From the IMG/VR virus record IMGVR_UViG_3300011114_000961, positions 1 to 64,000 of that record: DNA of 64,000 nt. One strand, written 5' to 3'. Position numbers and translations under genes: made by a program. Below, one piece after another: positions 47,876 through 56,646 of this stretch (positions are counted from its first letter, which is position 1; the number at the start of each line of letters is the position of its first letter). The notes under the pieces were generated by a model. The model did not search any database and was not told the origin of the DNA. It saw only the letters and a program-made list of their open reading frames with translations. Source of the stretch: a virus.

Positions 47876-48349
47876 ATGTGGATATTACATTTATTGCCCG
47901 ACACTTTGATCTTATGGATCTGTAACAGTTTACTAGCAGCAGGCTTCTTGCTCACCGTGGCTGCTTTTTTTATACAAACCGTACCGCTACTGAACCAATA
48001 TCGGTTGCCTGCACAGGTCCTGGGCATCGCTCTGCTGGTGATCGGGGTATACTGGCGCGGCGGTTATGCTGTGGAATCAGAATGGCGCGAGCGAGTGGCT
48101 GAACTAGAACTCAAATTGGCCGAGGCTGAAAAACAAAGTGCCCAAGTCAACACTGAAATTGTGACCAAAATAGTTACCAAGACCAAGGTAATTAAAGAAC
48201 GCGGCAATGACATTGTGCAGTACCTGGACCGCGAAGTTGTTAAAAATCAAGAAGTGATCCGGTTTGTAGAAAACTGTCCCATTCCCGAAGTCATTGTGAA
48301 CACACACAATGCCGCAGCGGCCAATCGGCCCGTGGGAGAAAAGAAATGA
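47876..48349 (+). CDS. Rz: i-spanin-like protein (Rz type)
   Basis: 157 residues with two N-terminal hydrophobic helices (about 5-34 and 43-58), then a long periplasmic coiled coil (WRERVAELELKLAEAEKQSA and KTKVIKERGND) ending VNTHNAAAANRP. The layout, and the lipoprotein gene that follows with an ATGA overlap, identify an inner-membrane spanin subunit that disrupts the outer membrane in the last lysis step. Confidence 0.8.
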   Translation: MWILHLLPDTLILWICNSLLAAGFLLTVAAFFIQTVPLLNQYRLPAQVLGIALLVIGVYWRGGYAVESEWRERVAELELKLAEAEKQSAQVNTEIVTKIVTKTKVIKERGNDIVQYLDREVVKNQEVIRFVENCPIPEVIVNTHNAAAANRPVGEKK

Positions 48350-48609
48350 AATATCTAATCTTTGTATTTGTATTGTTTCTGTCAGCCTGTACCACAGTAC
48401 CTGTCACAACAGCATTTCCCGCAGCACCTGATGTATTAATGGTCAAGTGTCCTGAATTAAAAACCATCACAGGTGACCGGGTCACGATTGTGGATTTCAC
48501 CCGAACTGTGACACAAAATTACACCACATACCATGAATGTGCAGCACAAACAGAAGCCTGGCAAGAATGGTACACACGACAAAAACAAATATGGGAGGAA
48601 GTAAAATGA
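48346..48609 (+). CDS. Rz1: o-spanin lipoprotein (Rz1 type)
   Basis: 87 residues. Signal sequence with lipobox LSAC (Cys about 15), then TTVPVTTAFPAAPDVLM, a proline-containing periplasmic stretch with two further cysteines, and a charged helical end. An outer-membrane lipoprotein directly after an Rz-like gene is the usual spanin pair. Implies a Gram-negative host. Confidence 0.8.
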   Translation: MKYLIFVFVLFLSACTTVPVTTAFPAAPDVLMVKCPELKTITGDRVTIVDFTRTVTQNYTTYHECAAQTEAWQEWYTRQKQIWEEVK

Positions 48610-49226
48610 GCAATTCAATACTGCAATTGAATCAACTAAAACAAATGGTTCGTAATCCGCACATTGACCACTGGTACGAAGCCATTGATCAATTGTTGCC
48701 TGATTATGAAATCAACACACCTGCACGAGTGGCAGCATTCGTTGCACAGTGCGCTCACGAGTCGGGCAGTTTTGTGTTCATCAAGGAAAATCTCAACTAC
48801 CGGGCTGCCAGCCTGATGAAAACATTTGGCAAGTATTTCCCCACAATGGAATTGGCCCAGCAATATGCCAATCGTCCAGAAAAGATTGCCAACAGAGTAT
48901 ATGCCAGCAGAATGGGCAACGGCGACGAAGCGTCAGGTGATGGTTATCGTTTTTGTGGCCGCGGACTGATACAACTCACAGGGCGTGACAACTACACATT
49001 CTTTGCCGGCAGTTTGGGTATTGATGTAGAAGAAGCCAGCGATTACTTGAGCACATTTGAAGGTGCAGCACAAAGCGCCTGCTGGTTTTGGGAAACCAAC
49101 AACTTGAATCGTTATGCTGATTCAGGAGACATCAAAGGGCTGACTCGGGCCATCAACGGTGGCTACATTGGCCTGGAAGACCGTATCAGCCATTATGAAC
49201 ATGCATTACATGTGATGGGAGTTTGA
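48606..49226 (+). CDS. GH19-type (chitinase-like) endolysin
   Basis: 206 residues from the ATGA overlap at 48606. AAFVAQCAHESGSFVF includes the catalytic-type Glu of HESG; NLNYRAASLMKTFGKYFPT, IANRVYASRMGNG and FCGRGLIQLTGRDNY are strong GH19 phage-lysozyme markers. It cleaves peptidoglycan glycan strands. No signal sequence, so it relies on the holin encoded just downstream. Confidence 0.93.
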   Translation: MSNSILQLNQLKQMVRNPHIDHWYEAIDQLLPDYEINTPARVAAFVAQCAHESGSFVFIKENLNYRAASLMKTFGKYFPTMELAQQYANRPEKIANRVYASRMGNGDEASGDGYRFCGRGLIQLTGRDNYTFFAGSLGIDVEEASDYLSTFEGAAQSACWFWETNNLNRYADSGDIKGLTRAINGGYIGLEDRISHYEHALHVMGV

Positions 49227-49227
49227 T

Positions 49228-49356
49228 ATGTTAGACACACTGATCTGGATCGCACTGGGGGCATTCGTAGGGTGGAATTTTCCACAACCATTTTGGGCTA
49301 AAATTGTTCAAGAAAAAATACAAGCGGCATTTGCCAAAAAACAAAAAGGAGAATAA
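49228..49356 (+). CDS. 42-residue single-pass membrane peptide in lysis cassette
   Basis: MLDTLIWIALGAFVGWNFPQ is a short hydrophobic helix followed by an amphipathic basic tail (AAFAKKQKGE). It lies one base after the endolysin stop and two bases before the holin. A pinholin-like, antiholin or small accessory role is possible. Confidence 0.65.
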   Translation: MLDTLIWIALGAFVGWNFPQPFWAKIVQEKIQAAFAKKQKGE

Positions 49357-49358
49357 TC

Positions 49359-49901
49359 ATGGCTGATCAAAATTGGCAAGAACCGGTCGCAAGTGAGAGC
49401 GAAAAGAAAAAAGAAGATTGGATGAATTCAAAATGGCGCCCAATGATGGGTTGGATGTACATGGCTGTTTGCACATGTGATTTCATGCTGTTTCCTGTAC
49501 TATGGAGTCTGTTGCAAAGTCTCAGTCACGGCGCAATCAATAGCCAATGGCAACCACTCACACTGCAAGGTGCAGGACTGTTCCATATTGCCATGGGTGC
49601 TGTGTTGGGCATTGCTGCATATGGCCGCACACAGGAAAAACTAGGCGGAGCCAACAATGGTGGCATACAACTGCCGGCCAATGCAGGTACCACATACGTA
49701 CCGCCAGGCGCACAAAATACAGTTAATGTGAGTAACCAACCCAACTTAGTTGGAGGAGGATTTGGAGGAAATGCATATGGCAACACAACAACACCAGCAC
49801 CAACAGGCTTTGGTGGCAATCCAGGCTTTGGAGCAGGAACGGTTACCACAGGATGGGGAGGAAAAAAAGCACCCCCACAACCTGACTTCCCAGAAATTTA
49901 A
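49359..49901 (+). CDS. holin (GTA/3TM-holin-like) with Gly-rich tail
   Basis: 180 residues. WRPMMGWMYMAVCTCDFMLFP is a signature of the holin-3TM family, followed by a second hydrophobic segment (LQGAGLFHIAMGAVLGIAAYG) and RTQEKL. The last 80 residues are Gly/Pro/Thr-rich (GGGFGGNAYGN, GFGGNPGFGAG), unusual for a holin. Good ribosome site AAAGGAG. It would permeabilise the inner membrane for the endolysin. Confidence 0.78.
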   Translation: MADQNWQEPVASESEKKKEDWMNSKWRPMMGWMYMAVCTCDFMLFPVLWSLLQSLSHGAINSQWQPLTLQGAGLFHIAMGAVLGIAAYGRTQEKLGGANNGGIQLPANAGTTYVPPGAQNTVNVSNQPNLVGGGFGGNAYGNTTTPAPTGFGGNPGFGAGTVTTGWGGKKAPPQPDFPEI

Positions 49902-49910
49902 GGACAATAT

Positions 49911-50105
49911 ATGAAAAAACCATTTGTACTAATTGCACTCACTATATTCGGTCTGGTTCACGCCGAAACCACGCAGGTGTGCGTGGATGTCAAAGACAAA
50001 GCAGGTGTGCCAGTCAAAGACAAAACAGGCAAGGTCAGACAAAACTGCCGAACCATAAAGAAGCACAAGAAACTCGAAGGCACCCCAGTTCCTGAAAAGA
50101 AATGA
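49911..50105 (+). CDS. small exported basic protein
   Basis: 64 residues: signal peptide MKKPFVLIALTIFGLVHA then ETTQVCVDVKDKAGVPV and KDKTGKVRQNC with two cysteines and a lysine-rich tail. AAGGA site. Follows the holin; perhaps a periplasmic lysis accessory or unrelated. Confidence 0.65.
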   Translation: MKKPFVLIALTIFGLVHAETTQVCVDVKDKAGVPVKDKTGKVRQNCRTIKKHKKLEGTPVPEKK

Positions 50106-50116
50106 GTCAACATTAA

Positions 50117-50145
50117 TTGCTCAACTGTTCAAGAGTGTGTATAAT
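50117..50145 (+). promoter_or_regulatory. sigma70-like promoter (TTGCTC/TATAAT)
   Basis: TTGCTC (50117-50122), 17 bases, TATAAT (50140-50145), then 8 bases to the DnaJ ATG, so the leader is at most a base or two. Confidence 0.7.
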
Positions 50146-50153
50146 TACATACT

Positions 50154-50939
50154 ATGAGTGATTATTATGACACCCTGGGTGTACCGCGCACAGCATCTGC
50201 TGATGACATAAAAAAGGCCTATCGTCGGTTGGCCAGTCAGCATCATCCTGACAAAGGTGGTGACACTGCCAAATTCCAACAAATCCAAGCTGCTTACGAA
50301 ACACTCAGCGACGATCAAAAGCGAGCAGCCTACAACAATCCGCAGCAACACACACAGCATTTTGGTGGTGGATTTCCGGGCAATCCGTTTGATCTCAACA
50401 ACATATTCAGCCAAATGTTTGGCCAGCAGATGCATGCCCAACAACAGCAACAGCGCCGTCAGGTCACCATGAACTTGTGGATATCGCTAGCCGATGCCAT
50501 ACGCGGTGGTGCAAAAACTGTGAGCGTGAGCACTGCTGTGGGCACTACCACTGTGCAGATTGACATTCCTCGATCCATTCAAGACGGCGACAATGTGCAA
50601 TACGGTGGCATAGCACCTGGCGGTATGGATCTGATTGTGCAGTTTAGAATCAATCCTGATCCAGTTTGGCATAGAGATGGATTCAACCTGCATTGCGAAC
50701 GCAAAGTGGACATTTGGAAACTGATCCTGGGCTCAGATGTTGAAATACACACACCCACTGGCAGTACACTGAGCATGACTGTGCCACCGCGCACACAACC
50801 AGGTTCGATCATGCGATTGAAAGGTCAGGGCTTGGTCAGCAAAGATGGACCGCCTGGCGACATTTTGGTACGCATGCAGGCTCGAATTCCTGATGCCATT
50901 CCCGATGCATTGTTAGATGCCATCCAACAACACCAATAA
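50154..50939 (+). CDS. dnaJ: DnaJ/CbpA-like J-domain co-chaperone
   Basis: 261 residues. The J domain is complete: [20 protein letters not shown], then HHPDKGGD with the HPD motif at about residues 33-35 and [14 protein letters not shown] Gly/Phe/Asn-rich linker and a C-terminal substrate-binding domain (about 105-255, with [10 protein letters not shown] and [14 protein letters not shown]) follow. The zinc finger is missing, so it is of CbpA type. It would stimulate host DnaK, possibly in concert with the ClpA next door. No Shine-Dalgarno sequence. Confidence 0.92.
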   Translation: MSDYYDTLGVPRTASADDIKKAYRRLASQHHPDKGGDTAKFQQIQAAYETLSDDQKRAAYNNPQQHTQHFGGGFPGNPFDLNNIFSQMFGQQMHAQQQQQRRQVTMNLWISLADAIRGGAKTVSVSTAVGTTTVQIDIPRSIQDGDNVQYGGIAPGGMDLIVQFRINPDPVWHRDGFNLHCERKVDIWKLILGSDVEIHTPTGSTLSMTVPPRTQPGSIMRLKGQGLVSKDGPPGDILVRMQARIPDAIPDALLDAIQQHQ

Positions 50940-50953
50940 TACTACCAGAATGA

Positions 50954-50982
50954 TTGCGTCAATTCAAGTTAAGTAGTATAAT
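50954..50982 (+). promoter_or_regulatory. sigma70-like promoter (TTGCGT/TATAAT) of clpA
   Basis: TTGCGT (50954-50959), 17 bases, TATAAT (50977-50982). AAGGA precedes the clpA ATG at 51012. Confidence 0.72.
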
Positions 50983-51011
50983 ACAAACTGTTATCCACAC
51001 AAGGACCATTA

Positions 51012-53273
51012 ATGGCACACGAAATCGAAAGCATTGTTGACAACGCTGTAAAAATAGCTAAAGAAAAAAGTCACGAATATGTGATGACCGAACACTTGTT
51101 ATTGGCCATGCTGCGCCAAGGACACTTCCGTAGACTGGTTGAACAGTTTGGCGTGGAAATAGACATGCTGGATCAAGAGCTGGATGCATACTTGAACAGT
51201 CTGATGAACCTGGTCAAGACAGGTGATGTACAGCCCAAAAAAACACAAAGCCTGGAACGTGTGTTCAATCGAGCCAACGTGCAGGTCATGTTCACTGGCC
51301 GCAGAGCCATGAACCTGTTGGATGTGTATCTCAGCATCATGGCCGAAACCAACAGCCATGCACACTACTTTTTGCTCAAGTACGGGATGAAGAAGTCTGA
51401 GTTTGTGGAATTCTATCAGAAAAATCACACACAGGTAGACAGCAAAATGACATCCAATCAAGCAGACGAAGTACTGACCGAATACTGTACCAGTCTCACT
51501 GCACAGGCCGCTGCCAATCAATTGGAACCGCTGATTGGTCGTGCAACTGAACTGGAAGAAATGATTGCTGTGCTGGCACGTCGTTTCAAAGCCAACGTGC
51601 TCATGGTAGGCGATCCTGGTGTGGGCAAGACCTGCATTGTGGAAGGACTAGCACAGGAAATCAATGCAGGGCGTGTGCCCGAGTTTCTCAAAGGCTACGA
51701 AGTATGGAGTTTGGAAATTGGTAGTTTGCTGGCCGGAAGCAAATACCGCGGCGAGTTTGAAGAAAAACTCAAGGTGGTACTGGCAGCCTTGGAAGCCAAA
51801 AAGAACTGCATCTTGTTTGTGGACGAAGCACACACCATGAAAGGTGCAGGTGCAGGCAGTTCGGGAAGCAGTCTAGACTTTGCCAACATGCTGAAACCAG
51901 CCATCACACGTGGCACACTCAAGGTTGTGGCCAGTACCACCTGGGAAGAATTTTACGAGAGCTTCGAAAAGGATCGTGCTCTCATGCGCCGTTTCTACAG
52001 GTTGTCGATTGACGAACCGGACACTGCGACCACTGAAAAGATCCTGATCGGGCTCTCACCCAGACTGGAAGCATTCCACAATGTCATGATCGACACAGCG
52101 GCAATGACCACTGCTGTGGAACTGGGCAATCGATACATTCACGATCGAAAGAATCCTGACAAGTGTATTGATCTGTTGGATGCAGCCTGTGCCCGAGAAC
52201 GTGTTCGAGATGCAGGCACCGCGACCATCACTAAAGAATTGATTGAAGCACAAGTGGCCCGTGTGACAGGTGTGCCCACAGATCGATTGCAGAATGAGCG
52301 ATCAGCCAAGATTGTGGATCTTGAAAGCAATATCAAACAACATCTCTACGGGCAAGACGCTGCGGTGGATGCTGTGTTGGATCGTGTGTACATCAACTTC
52401 TCAGGTATTGGCAACGAACGACGGCCCATGGCCAGTTTCTTGTTTACGGGGCCCACTGGCACAGGCAAAACTGAATTGGCCAGACTGTTGAGCCAGCACC
52501 TGGACATGCCATTGTTGAAATACGACATGAGTGAGTATCAAGAACGTCACAGTGTGTCAGGCTTGATTGGTGCACCTCCAGGCTATGTGGGATTTGAGGA
52601 CGGCAACATAGGCGGCGGCAAGTTGATCGCCGACATCAGCAAGAATCCCTTTTCTGTGATCTTGTTTGACGAAATTGAAAAGGCACATCCAGATGTCAGC
52701 AACATCTTGCTGCAGATGCTGGACGAAGGTGTGTTGACCAGCAGCAATGGCAAAAAGGCCAATGTGAAGAACTGCATCATTATCATGACTTCAAATCTGG
52801 GTTCCAGGGACAGCGAAAGCAATGCCATCGGCTTTGGCTCACAAGAAAAGACCGGAGAAGAAGACCGTGCCATGAAAGAGTTCTTCAAGCCCGAAATGCG
52901 TAATCGTATTGATCAAGTGTGTAAGTTTGTGAAACTGGATACTTTGGCCATTAAAAAGATTGTGCTTAAATTTGTGGATGAGCTCAAGACCAGTTTGGAA
53001 AGCAAACGCATACGCTTGGTGTTGACAGAGCCCGTGATTGATTACCTGGCTGAAAAAGGCTATGATAACAAAATGGGTGCAAGACCCCTAAGCCGCAAGA
53101 TTGATCAGTTGATCCGTGTGCCATTGAGCAAGCGGATCCTGTTTGATCGACTGACCGATTGTGATATCACTGCAACACTAGTGGATGATCAAGTGCATTT
53201 TGAAACTCAAGCACATGTGATTCCTGTGGTAGATGTAGATGGCATCATTAGATTCCCAGCAGCAGGCACTTGA
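51012..53273 (+). CDS. clpA: ClpA-type AAA+ unfoldase
   Basis: 753 residues, close to E. coli ClpA (758). Order: Clp N-domain (about 1-140, YVMTEHLLLAMLRQ), AAA-1 with Walker A GDPGVGKTC near 200 and LFVDEAHTMKGAG, AAA-2 with Walker A GPTGTGKTE near 480 and LFDEIEKAHPDV. A tripeptide Ile-Gly-Phe near residue 605 (AIGFGSQ), at the position of the ClpP-docking loop of ClpA/ClpX/ClpC, is present; ClpB lacks it. No long M-domain coiled coil. The partner protease is probably the ClpP at 106-699. Confidence 0.95.
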   Translation: MAHEIESIVDNAVKIAKEKSHEYVMTEHLLLAMLRQGHFRRLVEQFGVEIDMLDQELDAYLNSLMNLVKTGDVQPKKTQSLERVFNRANVQVMFTGRRAMNLLDVYLSIMAETNSHAHYFLLKYGMKKSEFVEFYQKNHTQVDSKMTSNQADEVLTEYCTSLTAQAAANQLEPLIGRATELEEMIAVLARRFKANVLMVGDPGVGKTCIVEGLAQEINAGRVPEFLKGYEVWSLEIGSLLAGSKYRGEFEEKLKVVLAALEAKKNCILFVDEAHTMKGAGAGSSGSSLDFANMLKPAITRGTLKVVASTTWEEFYESFEKDRALMRRFYRLSIDEPDTATTEKILIGLSPRLEAFHNVMIDTAAMTTAVELGNRYIHDRKNPDKCIDLLDAACARERVRDAGTATITKELIEAQVARVTGVPTDRLQNERSAKIVDLESNIKQHLYGQDAAVDAVLDRVYINFSGIGNERRPMASFLFTGPTGTGKTELARLLSQHLDMPLLKYDMSEYQERHSVSGLIGAPPGYVGFEDGNIGGGKLIADISKNPFSVILFDEIEKAHPDVSNILLQMLDEGVLTSSNGKKANVKNCIIIMTSNLGSRDSESNAIGFGSQEKTGEEDRAMKEFFKPEMRNRIDQVCKFVKLDTLAIKKIVLKFVDELKTSLESKRIRLVLTEPVIDYLAEKGYDNKMGARPLSRKIDQLIRVPLSKRILFDRLTDCDITATLVDDQVHFETQAHVIPVVDVDGIIRFPAAGT

Positions 53274-53911
53274 TGATTGACTTCAAATACGTGTCCCGAG
53301 GCAGTTTGTACTATGATCAGTACGAGTATGCCATAGATTTTAGATTGGAAGAAGTTGGCAGATGGCGTAGATTATTCAAATATTCCAATACAAAAGATAT
53401 AAAAGACTTTGTGGAGCGTATGCCCGAGTATTCTGATGTGGGCGAAGTGGCCATGCTGTTGGCAGCCGACAAAGATGCACATAAATCTATCATCTACGGC
53501 AGTTGGGTATATGTTTACACCAATAATTTAACACTGTTAAAAGACTTGGCGGCCTTGTCCTACATAACAAGAACAGCCAAGTACAATCAATGTGTGGTTG
53601 ATCGAGCAAAGGATGTGGTTGTGCTTGAAAAAACACAACATCAATACAGAACTTATCTCAGAGGCAAATATTTCAACGACATTGAGCGCGATAGATTTAT
53701 ACAATTTTTTGCCAACCGCCCGGACTATTTTAGGATCACGCCGGGCTTGCAGTCTCGATTGATTGGCGATGACGGGCGGATGTTTCATTACAAGCATTTT
53801 TACACCAATGACTGGAATTTTATCGATCATCATGACATCAATGATGCGCTGATGTTGAATCTCGTTCTGCCGGGAATTGTTCGCAAGACTGTGCCAATAC
53901 AGGCTAAATAA
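53273..53911 (+). CDS. hypothetical protein after clpA
   Basis: 212 residues, basic, alternating strands and helices, with many Tyr/Phe residues (GSLYYDQYEYAIDF, IIYGSWVYVYTNN). The ATG at 53273 shares one base with the clpA stop (TGATG). No domain recognised. Could be a ClpA-linked factor through coupling, but position alone is weak evidence. Confidence 0.65.
   Translation: MIDFKYVSRGSLYYDQYEYAIDFRLEEVGRWRRLFKYSNTKDIKDFVERMPEYSDVGEVAMLLAADKDAHKSIIYGSWVYVYTNNLTLLKDLAALSYITRTAKYNQCVVDRAKDVVVLEKTQHQYRTYLRGKYFNDIERDRFIQFFANRPDYFRITPGLQSRLIGDDGRMFHYKHFYTNDWNFIDHHDINDALMLNLVLPGIVRKTVPIQAK
53905..53910 (+). promoter_or_regulatory. late promoter core (CTAAATA)
   Basis: CTAAATA at the end of the preceding gene, 7 bases before the ATG at 53918. 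Confidence 0.6.
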
Positions 53912-53917
53912 TACACC

Positions 53918-54082
53918 ATGGCAAAAATACACGAAGAAATAGTTGTGATCAAACTATCAAAATTGATCCGAGAAGACGCCGCAGCAGAACCCATTGCCAG
54001 CGACGACATTATCACTGCGCTACAGCAAGTGGCTGAAGAACTGGCTGGCGCAGGCGTGGTAGTGGAAGCGGAACGAGCATAA
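53918..54082 (+). CDS. 54-residue small protein
   Basis: MAKIHEEIVVIKLSKLIRED then an acidic helix (DIITALQQVAEELAGAG). No Shine-Dalgarno sequence but a late promoter core immediately upstream and a TAATG overlap with the next gene. Typical of small late proteins; function unknown. Confidence 0.65.
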   Translation: MAKIHEEIVVIKLSKLIREDAAAEPIASDDIITALQQVAEELAGAGVVVEAERA

Positions 54083-54444
54083 TGGCCACCGCGGTACTCT
54101 TACCAGCCACAACTTACGGTACACCATCGGGCAACTATGATGGGTCCAGTCAAGATTGGGCAGGAGATGCAGTACAAGCTGCCAATTACTATCGCGGGCG
54201 CGGCAGTGTACAAACCATACAGTTCAGCGTGGACGCATTTGAAGGTGTCATGCACCTGGATGCTACTTTGGACACAGATCCCGAATCAGCTGCTTGGTTT
54301 GAAACGCTGGTGTACGGCGATGGATCTTCAGTTCCGCTGACCGACTACTATCCAGCAACTGTGACTGGAAATTTCACCTGGATGCGTATACGTGTGGTGG
54401 GGTTCAGCGGCGGCACTATCAACAACATCACAATCACTTATTAA
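54082..54444 (+). CDS. beta-rich probable virion protein
   Basis: 120 residues: TTYGTPSGNYDGSSQDWAGD, IQFSVDAFEGVMHLDATLDT, and repeated Thr/Asn strands at the end (GGTINNITITY), as in tail tube- or head-decoration-type beta barrels. Late transcription and neighbours support a structural role. Confidence 0.65.
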   Translation: MATAVLLPATTYGTPSGNYDGSSQDWAGDAVQAANYYRGRGSVQTIQFSVDAFEGVMHLDATLDTDPESAAWFETLVYGDGSSVPLTDYYPATVTGNFTWMRIRVVGFSGGTINNITITY

Positions 54445-54447
54445 CAC

Positions 54448-54885
54448 ATGAACCTTTTACCCATTGAATTTGAAATCAGCTCAACTGATACTGCTGCCAA
54501 ATTAGGAATCCAAGTATGGGTTGATGATCTTTGTATACATCAACACAGCCATGTGGCTGAGACTTATCAATTTCGACACGAAATTGACGATGATGAAGAG
54601 AAATCACATCGATTAAAGATTGTGCTGACCGGAAAAACTGAAAAACATACACAACTGGATGATGATGGAAATATTACAAAAGATGCCATGTTGAACATAC
54701 GTGGCATTGCACTAGGCGGCATAAACATTGACAACATAGTTCATACACTTGCAACGTACCAACATGACTTCAATGGCACCCAACCCCAGTTTTTGGATAA
54801 ATTTTTTGGAAACATGGGCTGCAATGGTTCGGTAGTACTTGAATTTACCACTCCCAGTTACCTGTGGCTGCTGGAGCATACGTAA
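54448..54885 (+). CDS. beta-rich hypothetical protein
   Basis: 145 residues. LGIQVWVDDLCIHQHSHVAE and FRHEIDDDEEKSHRLKIVLT look like a carbohydrate-binding-type jelly roll, and LNIRGIALGGINIDNIV fits the same. Probably a virion component by context, not recognised. Confidence 0.62.
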   Translation: MNLLPIEFEISSTDTAAKLGIQVWVDDLCIHQHSHVAETYQFRHEIDDDEEKSHRLKIVLTGKTEKHTQLDDDGNITKDAMLNIRGIALGGINIDNIVHTLATYQHDFNGTQPQFLDKFFGNMGCNGSVVLEFTTPSYLWLLEHT

Positions 54886-54887
54886 AC

Positions 54888-54893
54888 TAAATA
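54888..54893 (+). promoter_or_regulatory. late promoter core (CTAAATA)
   Basis: TAAATA ends 6 bases before the nucleotidyltransferase ATG at 54900. Confidence 0.6.
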
Positions 54894-54899
54894 CTAGCT

Positions 54900-55652
54900 A
54901 TGAAACAGTTAGTACTAATTTCTGGCGGCTTCCACCCTTTTCACCCAGGGCACTTATCACTTTATCAAGCCGCAAAGGCAACATTCCCTGGTGCCGATGT
55001 GGTTGTGGCAGCTACCAACGACACCAGTTCAAGACCGTTTCCATTCAAAATAAAACAAAAATTAGCACAAGTATCTGGAGTGCCACCTAGAGATTTTGTC
55101 GAAGTGTCTAGACAATTCAATGCTATGGAACCGGCAATTGCCAGAAGGATTAAAAATCCCAATGATACTGTGTTGATTTTTGTCAGAAGCGACAAGGATC
55201 AGAATCAACCGCCATTGCCTGCTGCACTGGATCCTGCCACAGGACAATTGCCCAGGGCCAAACGTGGCCCAAACAAAGGCCAGCCAGTGAGTGATTATCT
55301 GCAATATCTTGCTGGCAACGAGGACAACATACAGCCCATGACCCAACATGCTTACATGGCCTACTTGCCCACTGAGGAATTTGGGCCAGGCATGCAATCT
55401 GCCACTGAAATACGCACAGCGTGGCCGCAATTGAACGAAAAACGTAAGGTAGCTCTGGTTATGAGTTTGTATCCTGCTACACAGACCAACCCGGCCTTGG
55501 CTAAAAATGTAGCCGGGATGCTGAACACCGCAATGGGAACCATAGCCGAAACTGCCGCACAGAATTTTGTAGGCGGCATGACGGCCAGTTACCAAGCCCG
55601 TGAAAATCAACCTGTCAACGAAGACTACGTTCAGGAAAAGACATCTGTCTAA
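54900..55652 (+). CDS. nucleotidyltransferase (HxGH superfamily)
   Basis: 250 residues. The signature SGGFHPFHPGHLSLYQAAK at residues 8-26 carries HPGH; FVRSDKD and MQSATEIRTAWPQL (the ISATEIR-like second motif) follow. These motifs are shared by NMN/NaMN adenylyltransferases, PPAT and cytidylyltransferases. A long insert (about 95-150) and C-terminal tail (about 190-250) are phage-specific. Might supply NaAD for the phage NadE, but expression appears late while nadE looks early. Confidence 0.82.
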   Translation: MKQLVLISGGFHPFHPGHLSLYQAAKATFPGADVVVAATNDTSSRPFPFKIKQKLAQVSGVPPRDFVEVSRQFNAMEPAIARRIKNPNDTVLIFVRSDKDQNQPPLPAALDPATGQLPRAKRGPNKGQPVSDYLQYLAGNEDNIQPMTQHAYMAYLPTEEFGPGMQSATEIRTAWPQLNEKRKVALVMSLYPATQTNPALAKNVAGMLNTAMGTIAETAAQNFVGGMTASYQARENQPVNEDYVQEKTSV

Positions 55653-55657
55653 ACTGG

Positions 55658-55695
55658 TTGCAAAAAATCTGCTGACCTGTTATACTCTGTAAATA
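55658..55695 (+). promoter_or_regulatory. tandem sigma70-like and late promoters
   Basis: TTGCAA (55658-55663), 17 bases, TATACT (55681-55686), followed by a late core TAAATA (55690-55695). The gene downstream could thus be made both before and after late switching. Confidence 0.6.
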
Positions 55696-55721
55696 ACAGC
55701 ATACTTTTAATGGAGAACCCA

Positions 55722-56636
55722 ATGGCTGACGCCCAACCCACCACAACCCCACCTAGCGATCCCGCTGCAACTGCACAACAAACTGTTCAAGTCAACATAG
55801 ATTATCTGCGTACCACAAGAGTACACATCATGATGCCTTGCTATGGCGGTCAGTTGACCGAAAGCACATTCATGAGTTATATCAAATGGGCCAACACCGC
55901 AAGACAATTGGGTCTTGAATGGACTGTGGAAACCATGACCAATGAGAGCTTGATCAGCAGAGCCAGAAACACACTCACTGCCAAGTTCTTGCACACAAAA
56001 GAATCCACCCACTTGATGTTTATTGACGCCGACATTGGCTGGGAACCTTGGCACCTGTTGGTGTTGCTAGACAGCCAGAAAGATGTGATTGGCGGTTTGT
56101 ACCCAATGAAAAGCCTGCCTGTGAAATGGTGTGTCAACGGTATTCCTGGAATGGAACCAGTGGGTCATCTTACCGAAGTTAGCAAAACTGGCACAGGATT
56201 CATGCTGATCAAGCGCGATGTGTTTGACAAGCTGAATGCACATCCTGCGGTACGTAACTTTGCCAACGACATTGGCATGCCTGCTGAACTGGATCCTTAC
56301 ATGAAAACCTACTTTGACACAGCAGTTCGCGAAGGTCGCTACTACTCCGAAGACTGGACATTCTGTGAAAACTGGCGCGATCTAGGCGGTCAGATCTTTG
56401 TAGACAATCGTGTGTTGCTCAAGCACACAGGCACATACACATTTGATTTTACCACACAGGACAAGTTGTATCAGGATCTCAAAGCTATTCAACCAGCACC
56501 TGCTGCGGAACCTGCACCGTCGCTGGCACATGCAGTCACTCCTGAGCTGATGGCAGCAGAACCCGTGGCTGAAATCATGGCGTCTAGCGAGCCTGTGGAA
56601 GCTGTAGTTGAAGAAGCAGCAGAAACTCAAGCCTAA
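55722..56636 (+). CDS. glycosyltransferase
   Basis: 304 residues, start at 55722 after TGGAGA. VHIMMPCYGGQLTESTFMSY, ISRARNTLTAKFL and LMFIDADIGWEP (D-x-D-like metal site at about 102-104) show a GT-A-type transferase common in phages. The C-terminal 55 residues are Ala/Pro/Glu-rich and disordered. Targets could be phage DNA bases, capsid or surface sugars. Confidence 0.82.
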   Translation: MADAQPTTTPPSDPAATAQQTVQVNIDYLRTTRVHIMMPCYGGQLTESTFMSYIKWANTARQLGLEWTVETMTNESLISRARNTLTAKFLHTKESTHLMFIDADIGWEPWHLLVLLDSQKDVIGGLYPMKSLPVKWCVNGIPGMEPVGHLTEVSKTGTGFMLIKRDVFDKLNAHPAVRNFANDIGMPAELDPYMKTYFDTAVREGRYYSEDWTFCENWRDLGGQIFVDNRVLLKHTGTYTFDFTTQDKLYQDLKAIQPAPAAEPAPSLAHAVTPELMAAEPVAEIMASSEPVEAVVEEAAETQA

Positions 56637-56646
56637 AGGTTTGCGG

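Noticed and set aside
52270-52491. Overlapping short readings inside clpA and other long genes
   Set aside because: They are frame shadows with no ribosome site and atypical composition.
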